From positions 3,451-14,274 of the forward strand of contig PLTE01000229.1 of NCBI GenBank assembly GCA_003164375.1: 10,824 nt of DNA, given 5' to 3'. Origin of the DNA: Hyphomicrobiales bacterium. GTDB taxonomy: Bacteria > Pseudomonadota > Alphaproteobacteria > Rhizobiales > Xanthobacteraceae. A program made the translations under genes and the position numbers. Below the pieces are notes generated by a model. It had not been told where the DNA came from. It worked only from the letters and a program-made list of their open reading frames with translations, and made no database searches. Shown here in pieces: positions 5,519-10,824 of this stretch; within the stretch, counting starts at the first letter, position 1; every line of letters starts with the position of its first letter.

Positions 5519-6772
5519 ATGATGGAATTCTCCGGACCCGCCGCCAGGCACCGAACCGTCGCCGTGACGGTCGGCAATGTAACAGTCGGCGGCGGTGCGC
5601 CCGTAGTGGTGCAGTCGATGACCAATACCGATACGGCCGATGCCGAGGGGACGGCGAAGCAGGTGGCGGCGTTGGCGCGTGCCGGCTCGGAGCTCGTGCG
5701 CATTACCGTCGACCGCGACGAGGCGGCGGCCGCCGTGCCGCATATCAAGGAGCGGCTGCTCAAAATGAATGTCGACGTGCCGATCGTCGGCGATTTCCAT
5801 TATATCGGCCACAAGCTCCTTGCCGATCACCCGGCCTGCGCTGAAGCCCTCGACAAGTATCGGATCAATCCGGGCAATGTCGGTTTCAAGGAAAAGAAGG
5901 ACCGCCAGTTCGGCGCCATCGTCGAAACCGCAATCCGCCACGGCAAGCCAGTCCGCATCGGCGCCAATTGGGGCTCGCTTGACCAGGAGCTGCTCACCCA
6001 TCTCATGGATCAGAACGCGCGCTCGACCCACCCGGTCGGCGCCCGCGACGTGACCCGCGAGGCCATGGTGCAGTCGGCCTTGTTGTCGGCCGAGCGCGCC
6101 GAGGAGATCGGCCTGCCGCGGTCCAAAATTATCCTTTCGGCAAAAGTGTCTGCCGTACAGGATCTGATCGGCGTCTACGGCGAACTGGCGCGGCGCTGCG
6201 ATTACGCCTTGCATCTCGGCCTCACTGAGGCCGGCATGGGCTCGAAGGGCATTGTCGCTTCATCGGCCGCGATGGGCGTGCTGCTGCAACAGGGCATCGG
6301 CGACACGATTCGGATTTCGCTGACACCAGAGCCGCACGGTGACCGCACGCTGGAGGTCAAAGTGGCGCAAGAGCTATTGCAGACTGTGGGCCTGCGCACC
6401 TTCGTGCCCCTGGTCGCCGCCTGTCCCGGCTGCGGTCGCACCACATCGACGACCTTTCAAGAGCTTGCAGCGAGCATCCAAACCTTCATCCGCGACTCGA
6501 TGCCGGAGTGGAAGACGCGCTATCCGGGCGTCGAAGGTCTCAACGTCGCGGTGATGGGTTGCATCGTCAACGGACCGGGCGAATCGAAGCACGCCGATAT
6601 CGGGATTTCTTTGCCTGGCACCGGTGAGCAACCGACCGCGCCGGTCTTTATTGATGGCAAGAAGGCCATGACCCTGCGTGGCCCGACGGTTTCCGCGGAT
6701 TTTCAGAAAATCGTGATCGATTATATCGAGCGGCGATTCGGCTCCGCAGCAGGGAGAACCGCTGCGGAGTAG
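5519..6772 (+). CDS. ispG: 4-hydroxy-3-methylbut-2-enyl diphosphate synthase (HMBPP synthase, MEP pathway)
   Basis: 417 residues. This iron-sulphur enzyme converts methylerythritol cyclodiphosphate to HMBPP, the penultimate step of the non-mevalonate isoprenoid route, in the cytoplasm. The N-terminal TIM barrel begins with VTVGGGAPVVVQSMTNTDT (21-39) and contains VPIVGDFHY (87-95), RINPGN (115-120) and LHLGLTEAGMGSKG (231-244). The C-terminal [4Fe-4S] domain has Cys302 and Cys305 in ACPGCGRT and Cys348 in GCIVNGPGE, where Glu355 completes the cluster ligands. It is the two-domain bacterial form, without the large insertion of plants and chlamydiae. Start: ATG 5519, immediately followed by a second ATG at 5522; AAGGA at 5507-5511 favours the first. 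It lies downstream of zur on the same strand. Length and motifs show an intact gene. Confidence 0.97.
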   Translation: MMEFSGPAARHRTVAVTVGNVTVGGGAPVVVQSMTNTDTADAEGTAKQVAALARAGSELVRITVDRDEAAAAVPHIKERLLKMNVDVPIVGDFHYIGHKLLADHPACAEALDKYRINPGNVGFKEKKDRQFGAIVETAIRHGKPVRIGANWGSLDQELLTHLMDQNARSTHPVGARDVTREAMVQSALLSAERAEEIGLPRSKIILSAKVSAVQDLIGVYGELARRCDYALHLGLTEAGMGSKGIVASSAAMGVLLQQGIGDTIRISLTPEPHGDRTLEVKVAQELLQTVGLRTFVPLVAACPGCGRTTSTTFQELAASIQTFIRDSMPEWKTRYPGVEGLNVAVMGCIVNGPGESKHADIGISLPGTGEQPTAPVFIDGKKAMTLRGPTVSADFQKIVIDYIERRFGSAAGRTAAE

Positions 6773-6962
6773 TGCGGTTGTTGGAGCGGATCGTCATTTC
6801 TAGCGGCCAAGGTCGGCCAGGATTCTGTCAAATAGGCCTTGATTCCCGGCTTGAGATTGCTGGCTGGGGATAAATGGTTGCTAAATAAGCACAGCGGCCG
6901 GGAATTATGCTCGGCAGCCCATCGAACGCTCGACAGTCCACATCGGCTCATTCACCATACCG

Positions 6963-6970
6963 TTAACCAT
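6963..6970 (+). promoter_or_regulatory. TTAACCAT, CtrA-type half-site
   Basis: TTAACCAT matches the eight-base form reported for the alphaproteobacterial cell-cycle regulator CtrA. It lies 48 bases before the ATG of the small membrane protein gene, within a 245-base gap after ispG, and is flanked by CCATA (6955-6959) and TATGG (6970-6974) as an inverted pair. A single half-site is weak evidence. The rest of the gap (6773-7017) holds no convincing gene or terminator. Confidence 0.35.
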
Positions 6971-7017
6971 ATGGCGTCGGCCTGCGTGGGCGTTGGCGTA
7001 TGGAGGGGGAGTCATCA

Positions 7018-7476
7018 ATGAAACGATCGATTTTGGCGGTACTGGCTCTGCTCATGGCGATCGGGCTGCATCCGCAAGCCGCGCAGGCACAGCCCGCGGA
7101 CCCGAATACGGTCACGCTGAGCACGCTTTGGTACTGGATCACGCATGGGCAAGATCCTCGCTTGACCTATGGCGGCTGGGTGGTCGGTGCCGGTACTGGC
7201 GTCGCTTCCTATTACATGACTAAGAAGCACGGCTATCCACAACATCGGCCGGTGTCTATCGGCACCGCTTATGGTGTGACGACGTTCGCCTGCGCTGTGG
7301 CCACACCGTTTGTTGACACGGTCCTGCTTAATCGCCCGCTGACGCCGCGCGAAATGTATATTGGGGTTGGCGATTGCATCGTGCCGTTCATCGGGGGCTG
7401 GCTGGTGGACACTTATCTGCCTCATGATGCCTGGACTGACGGCACTCCGCCGGCGCCGGTGCATCACCACAAATAG
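7018..7476 (+). CDS. Small exported or membrane protein of unknown function
   Basis: 152 residues from ATG 7018; I do not recognise a named family. It starts with a signal-type sequence: MKR, a hydrophobic core SILAVLALLMAIGL (4-17) and AAQAQ, fitting cleavage after Ala24. The mature part has three glycine-rich hydrophobic stretches likely to cross or enter the membrane: about 50-67 (YGGWVVGAGTGVASYYM), 80-105 (SIGTAYGVTTFACAVATPFV and onward) and 113-134 (MYIGVGDCIVPFIGGWLVDTYL). Single Cys residues lie at 92 and 120. The tail is Pro-rich and ends HHHK. Start choice: an in-frame ATG lies at 7000 but is inside the strong ribosome site GGAGGGGGAG (7002-7011), which is six bases before ATG 7018. 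The good ribosome site, codon use like the neighbours, and a proper terminator argue that it is a real, probably single-gene, transcript. The name of its family and its role are unknown. Confidence 0.8.
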   Translation: MKRSILAVLALLMAIGLHPQAAQAQPADPNTVTLSTLWYWITHGQDPRLTYGGWVVGAGTGVASYYMTKKHGYPQHRPVSIGTAYGVTTFACAVATPFVDTVLLNRPLTPREMYIGVGDCIVPFIGGWLVDTYLPHDAWTDGTPPAPVHHHK

Positions 7477-7496
7477 CGCTCGCTACACACGAGTCG

Positions 7497-7526
7497 AAAA
7501 AGCCGGCCACAGAGGCCGGCTTTTTT
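7497..7526. terminator. Bidirectional rho-independent terminator
   Basis: GCCGGCC (7502-7508) pairs with GGCCGGC (7514-7520) around the loop ACAGA. It is flanked by AAAAA on the left and TTTTTT on the right, so it forms a GC stem followed by a U-tract when read from either strand. It lies between the converging ends of the small membrane protein gene (stop at 7476) and parB (stop at 7553), and fits termination of both. Confidence 0.9.
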
Positions 7527-7552
7527 GCTGGGTGGGCATATCGGCGTTGGGT

Positions 7553-8446
7553 TCAGTGTTTCTTTTCCAGCAACCGTAACACTTCGTCGAGCTGATCGAG
7601 ATTGCGGTAACGGATGCTGAGAACCCCGCCACGCTCGTGATGGTCGATGCTGACGGCCAGCCCGAGCGCGTCGGAGATGCGCTTTTCCAATGCGACCAGA
7701 TTGGCATTCTTCTCGGCCTGTTGATGCGACTTGCGTCCGCTGGCGCGGCCCTTTTCGCCATTTTGGCCGGCCTCGCGCGCCATCGCCTCGACTTGACGCA
7801 CATTGAGACCGCGGGCGACGATCTCTTCCGCCAGCGCCTCCGCATTCGCCTGACCGATCAGCATCCGCGCATGACCGGCCGAAAGCTTGCCGGCGCTGAT
7901 GTAAGCCTTGACTGCTTCGGGCAGCTTCAACAGCCGCAGCGTATTGGCCACGTGGCTGCGGCTCTTGCCGATGATTTTTGCGATTTCGTCCTGGCTGTTG
8001 CCGAACTCATCCATCAGAGCGCGATAGCCATCGGCCTCTTCGAGCGGATTGAGATCGGCACGTTGTACGTTTTCGATGATCGCGATCTGCAGCGCCTCAG
8101 CGTCGCTCGCTTCGATGATGACGACTGGAACTTCGTGCATTCCAGCGCGCTGCGCGGCACGCCAGCGGCGCTCGCCGGCGATGATCTCGTAAGACTCGGC
8201 TGCGCCGCGCACCGGCCGCGCGATGATCGGCTGGATGATGCCGCGTTCGCGCAGCGAGGCGACAAGCTCGTCGAGGTCGGCGTTGGAAAAAACGCGCCGT
8301 GGATTTCGCGCATTCGGCCGTAGCGAGCCGGTCGGCAGTCGACGCTGGCCGCGCGGCCGTTCGACCGAACCACTTTCAGCGGCGACTTCGCCGATCAATG
8401 CGGCGAGGCCCCGCCCTAATCGCGATCGCGTCGCATCTTCCGCCAT
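7553..8446 (-). CDS. parB: Chromosome-partitioning protein ParB (CTP-dependent DNA clamp)
   Basis: 297 residues. Domain order: the ParA-contacting N-terminal motif RSRLGRGLAALIG (7-19); the CTP-binding/ParB-N domain with NPRR (48-51), GERRWRA (91-97) and ENVQRADLNPLEEA (125-138); the parS-reading helix-turn-helix SQDEIAKIIGKSRSHVANTL (151-170); a variable linker (about 225-250); and a C-terminal dimer domain ending LDEVLRLLEKKH. It loads at parS, spreads as a CTP-gated clamp and is moved by ParA to segregate origins. The parS site 1.6 kb away in rsmG is its likely target. Start: ATG 8446, eight bases after AGGGA. The frame is open upstream to 8626, but the conserved N-terminus begins here. 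It is last in the mnmG-rsmG-parA-parB series and ends at a shared terminator. Confidence 0.97.
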   Translation of the reverse strand: MAEDATRSRLGRGLAALIGEVAAESGSVERPRGQRRLPTGSLRPNARNPRRVFSNADLDELVASLRERGIIQPIIARPVRGAAESYEIIAGERRWRAAQRAGMHEVPVVIIEASDAEALQIAIIENVQRADLNPLEEADGYRALMDEFGNSQDEIAKIIGKSRSHVANTLRLLKLPEAVKAYISAGKLSAGHARMLIGQANAEALAEEIVARGLNVRQVEAMAREAGQNGEKGRASGRKSHQQAEKNANLVALEKRISDALGLAVSIDHHERGGVLSIRYRNLDQLDEVLRLLEKKH

Positions 8447-8561
8447 CGCCGTGTTCCCTGAATTGTCCGTCACCCAACTCGCCCGCTGCATTTGGCCGCG
8501 TCTTACTGCGGCACGCCATTCCATTTGTTGTTGCTCGAATTGCTCGATCCGACGATCGCCT

Positions 8562-9434
8562 TCATCCGGCCAAGAGTTGCTTCTCCCGCTGGATGATTTC
8601 GGTCGCGAGCCGCAGATAGGCTTCACTGCCGCTGCATTTGAGATCGTAGACGAGGACCGGTTTGCCGTAGGACGGCGCTTCCGAAACCCGGACGTTGCGC
8701 GGGATGACTGTGTCGTAGACTTTCGATCCCATGAATTCGCGCACGTCGGCGACCACTTGTCCCGACAGATTATTGCGCGCGTCGAACATGGTCAGCACCA
8801 CGCCATGGATGGTGAGATCCGGATTGAGTTGCTCGCGCACCGACTCGACCGTTTTGAGCAGCTGCGACAAGCCTTCGAGCGCAAAAAACTCGCATTGCAA
8901 AGGCACCAGAATGGCATTCGCCGCGGCCATCGCATTGATCGTCAGCAAATTGAGCGACGGCGGGCAATCGACCAGCACATAGCCGTATTTGTTGCCGCCG
9001 ATCGAGTTCAGCGGCGACAGCGCGCTGCGCAGGCGGAACGCGCGGTCGCGCGCTTGGCCGATCTCGAGCTCGAGACCAGAGAGGTCGAGCGTCGAAGGCG
9101 CCAGATGCAATCGCGGAACGGCAGTGGCGACAATCGCATCGCGTAACGCCGCCTCCCCGGTGAGCACGTCATAGGTCGAATAGCGACGGTTGCGACGATC
9201 GATCCCGAGACCCGTCGAGGCATTGCCCTGCGGGTCGAGATCGATGATCAGCACATCCTCGCCGATTGCGGCGAGCGCCGTGCCAAGGTTGATCGCGGTC
9301 GTGGTCTTGCCGACGCCCCCCTTTTGATTGGCAACAGCCAGGACCCGAGGCGTTTTCGCCTGTTGCAACTGAGGCGCGCGTTCAGGCGCCACAAAGGGGA
9401 CCACGCTGGGAGATTCTTCAGACGCTTCGGTCAT
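8562..9434 (-). CDS. parA: Chromosome-partitioning ATPase ParA (Soj)
   Basis: 290 residues from ATG 9434. Deviant Walker A: NQKGGVGKTTTAINL (36-50), with the signature Lys38 and P-loop Lys43. Walker A': DLDPQGNASTGLGI (65-78). Walker B: YVLVDCPPSLNLLT (152-165). Further family features include PLQCEFFALEGLSQLL (178-193) and IPRNVRVSEAPSYGKP (244-259). ATP-bound dimers coat the nucleoid and pull ParB-parS complexes. The first 28 residues are a poorly conserved acidic/proline leader. Start choice: the frame continues to a TTG at 9473 (303 residues), which would leave only 12 bases after rsmG, but neither start has a strong ribosome site. ATG is preferred; the N-terminus is uncertain by 13 residues. 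The 115-base gap to parB is unusually long for this pair. Confidence 0.95.
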   Translation of the reverse strand: MTEASEESPSVVPFVAPERAPQLQQAKTPRVLAVANQKGGVGKTTTAINLGTALAAIGEDVLIIDLDPQGNASTGLGIDRRNRRYSTYDVLTGEAALRDAIVATAVPRLHLAPSTLDLSGLELEIGQARDRAFRLRSALSPLNSIGGNKYGYVLVDCPPSLNLLTINAMAAANAILVPLQCEFFALEGLSQLLKTVESVREQLNPDLTIHGVVLTMFDARNNLSGQVVADVREFMGSKVYDTVIPRNVRVSEAPSYGKPVLVYDLKCSGSEAYLRLATEIIQREKQLLAG

Positions 9435-9485
9435 CGCGGTGGTTCCGGGTTTCTGCGACAGCTCATATGACAACTTTTCGTTGCG

Positions 9486-10208
9486 CTAAGGCGAGGCTTT
9501 GTTTCGCGGTTCGATGCCGCGGATAACAACAATGCGAGACCTGGGATCGGTTCGACTGCTGGCGAGCGTGGGTTGAATGTTCCAACATTTAGCGGCTTCG
9601 GTCAATTCAATGTCCACATCTTGTCCCTTGGGAAACATCCCTGTCGCGCCCCTTTTCAACAGGGGATACGCAAGAACTAACAATTTGGGGAGCGGCGCGA
9701 GTGCCCTTGCGGTCACAATATCGATTTGGCGGGGTGCATGTTTGACAAAATCTTCGATCCGCTCGGCATGGACGATGGCCGGTACTCCGGTCTCGCGAAC
9801 TACTTCGCGCAAAAAGCCGGCTTTCTTGGTGCTGCTTTCGACCAAGTGAATCTGCGCGCCCGGGGTCCCCGCAAGGGCGCAGGCGATAACAAGCCCGGGA
9901 AAACCAGCCCCTGAGCCCAGATCGACCCAAATCCGCCCCTCTGGAGCCAACGAAATGAGCTGCAGGGAATCGGCGATATGGCGCGACCATATGGTTGCTT
10001 CAGTGGAAGGACCGATCAGGTTCATCCTGCCCTGCCATTCGAGCAGTAGCTCGATAAAGCGCTCCAAGCGAGCCGCTGTTTCACGTGAAACAGGGGTAAG
10101 TGCGAGCGCCCGGGCGCGATCCGCCAGGAGATCAGCTGAGACAGCGGTCGACGGCCGAAGGCCCTTCCGCCGCGCGTCATCCCCGCGCGGACGGTCGCCC
10201 GCGATCAT
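9486..10208 (-). CDS. rsmG: 16S rRNA (guanine527-N7)-methyltransferase RsmG (GidB)
   Basis: 240 residues. It methylates G527 of 16S rRNA in the 530 loop using S-adenosylmethionine; loss is known to give low-level streptomycin resistance. Motifs: VSRETAARLERFIELLLEWQGRMNL (40-64), the SAM loop VDLGSGAGFPGLV (95-107), HLVESSTKKAGFL (121-133), with TKK conserved, then AERIEDF (148-154) and TARALAPL (166-173). The start ATG (10208) overlaps the mnmG stop as ATGA, so the two are translationally coupled. A basic N-terminal extension of about 20 residues (GDRPRGDDARRKGLRP) precedes the usual beginning of the family. The codons for Pro39(third base)-Thr44 contain a perfect parS site, so DNA-level selection acts on this part of the gene. 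Confidence 0.97.
   Translation of the reverse strand: MIAGDRPRGDDARRKGLRPSTAVSADLLADRARALALTPVSRETAARLERFIELLLEWQGRMNLIGPSTEATIWSRHIADSLQLISLAPEGRIWVDLGSGAGFPGLVIACALAGTPGAQIHLVESSTKKAGFLREVVRETGVPAIVHAERIEDFVKHAPRQIDIVTARALAPLPKLLVLAYPLLKRGATGMFPKGQDVDIELTEAAKCWNIQPTLASSRTDPRSRIVVIRGIEPRNKASP
10077..10092. promoter_or_regulatory. parS: parS centromere site (ParB binding)
   Basis: TGTTTCACGTGAAACA is an exact match to the bacterial consensus parS and a perfect 16-bp palindrome, extended to 18 bp by flanking C and G. It is inside rsmG, read there as the codons VSRET, and lies 1.6 kb from parB. ParB nucleates here before sliding outward. No second consensus copy was found in the window. Confidence 0.97.
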
Positions 10209-10824
10209 GCCGCCCCGCGGCGCGGCTTACGATGCTGGCGGTGCACATGAGCCACGAGCAGCGTCAATGCCGCCGGCGTCACCCCATCGATGCGGCCGGC
10301 CTGGCCGATAGTACGCGGGCGGTGGGTCTGCAGCTTATGGCGGACCTCGTTCGACAGCCCAGGTAAGGCCGCGTAGTCAATGTCGTCGGCAAGGACCACG
10401 CCATCGTCGCGCCGATAGGATTCCACATCGGCCGCCTGGCGGTTCAAATACACCGCGTATTTTGCCTCGATTTCCAGCTGTTCCGCGATCTTGCAGTCTA
10501 TTCCGCACAATTCCGGCCACAGCCCAGCGAGATCGGCAATCGTGAGACCCGGATAGGACAACAACTCGAAGGCGGTGCGCCGTTCGCCATCCTTGCGGAG
10601 CGAAAGGCCATGTTTGGCGGCTTCGCTTGGGGTCACTGTCAGCGACCGCGCCAGGGTGTGCGCCGCTTCGAGCGCGGCCATCTTGGACTGATGCTTGCGC
10701 GCCCGTTCGGACCCGATGCAGCCGAGCGCGATTGCTTTGCTGGTCAGCCGCTGATCGGCATTATCTGCCCGCAGCGTGAGCCGATATTCGGCCCGGGATG
10801 TGAACATGCGATAGGGCTCGCTGA
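10205..10824 (-). CDS. mnmG: tRNA U34 carboxymethylaminomethyl-modifying enzyme MnmG (GidA), C-terminal part
   Basis: The gene enters from the right edge; only the last 205 codons are here, roughly a third of the usual 620-residue protein. The frame is open through the edge, so the Met at 10807 is internal: the sequence reads SEPYRMFTSRAEYRLTLRADNADQRLT, a near-invariant MnmG stretch. Also present is the C-terminal helical domain with AKYAVYLNRQAADVESYRRD, followed by IDYAALPGLSNEVRHKL (the tRNA/MnmE-binding region), ending PRTIGQAGRIDGVTPAALTLL. With MnmE, MnmG uses FAD to install cmnm5 on the wobble uridine of certain tRNAs. The FAD domain is outside the window. The last codons overlap the rsmG start by four bases. 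Confidence 0.97.
   Translation of the reverse strand, partial: SEPYRMFTSRAEYRLTLRADNADQRLTSKAIALGCIGSERARKHQSKMAALEAAHTLARSLTVTPSEAAKHGLSLRKDGERRTAFELLSYPGLTIADLAGLWPELCGIDCKIAEQLEIEAKYAVYLNRQAADVESYRRDDGVVLADDIDYAALPGLSNEVRHKLQTHRPRTIGQAGRIDGVTPAALTLLVAHVHRQHRKPRRGAA

Noticed and set aside
5513..6214. Minus-strand frame of 233 codons opposite ispG
   Set aside because: Antisense to a complete ispG with all cluster ligands.
6821..6845. Two GATTC (GANTC, CcrM methylation) sites after ispG
   Set aside because: About one such site per 256 bases is expected by chance, so two in a 245-base gap is not notable.
8223..9146. Plus-strand frame of 307 codons across parA and parB
   Set aside because: Antisense to two intact partition genes; the low-complexity Arg/Gln-rich translation is typical of a shadow frame.
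9434..9467. Tiny 11-codon frame (ATG in CATATGAG) ending in a TGA that overlaps the parA ATG
   Set aside because: The ATGA overlap is suggestive of coupling, but the frame has no ribosome site and 11 codons are too few to support.

Overview
The window is a gene-dense, GC-rich (about 60% by eye) stretch of bacterial chromosome. It fits an alphaproteobacterium, most likely of the Hyphomicrobiales (Bradyrhizobium/Rhodopseudomonas/Xanthobacteraceae-like). Reasons: the order mnmG-rsmG-parA-parB; a perfect parS centromere site written into the rsmG codons for VSRET; a Zur-type regulator directly upstream of ispG; a 3-hydroxybutyrate dehydrogenase next to a patatin; and a TTAACCAT (CtrA-type) element. 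No insertion sequence, phage gene, tRNA, rRNA or CRISPR array was seen. The family calls come from motifs read by eye, so the genus is not resolved.

Left part (1-4615), all on the minus strand. Read in the direction of transcription: bdhA (D-3-hydroxybutyrate dehydrogenase), a patatin-like acyl hydrolase, a macrodomain ADP-ribose/O-acetyl-ADP-ribose hydrolase, then a MarR regulator followed by an EmrA-type adaptor and an EmrB-type (DHA2) efflux transporter cut by the left window edge. The marR-emrA-emrB set looks like a self-regulated tripartite drug-efflux operon. A cluster of CTTAT/ATAAG inverted half-sites lies just before marR, and one more copy lies before emrA. The bdhA-patatin-macrodomain set is closely spaced and may be co-transcribed, hinting at storage-polymer or lipid turnover coupled to NAD/acetyl metabolism (inference).

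Middle part (4616-7530), plus strand. A Zur-like Fur-family repressor is followed by ispG, the sixth-step enzyme of the MEP isoprenoid pathway. Next comes a small exported/membrane protein of unknown function, preceded by a strong ribosome site and a TTAACCAT motif. A hairpin with T-tracts on both sides closes this unit and also serves the converging parB gene.

Right part (7553-10824), minus strand. Transcribed from the right edge inward: mnmG (3' part only), rsmG (ATGA overlap with mnmG), parA and parB. This is the classic origin-proximal cluster for tRNA/rRNA modification and chromosome segregation. The parS inside rsmG provides the ParB loading site about 1.6 kb from parB. The replication origin is therefore probably not far outside the window.

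I found no clearly new multi-gene system. The items most worth a second look are the uncharacterised 152-residue membrane protein with a possible cell-cycle promoter element, the bdhA-patatin-macrodomain association, and the repeated MarR half-sites.
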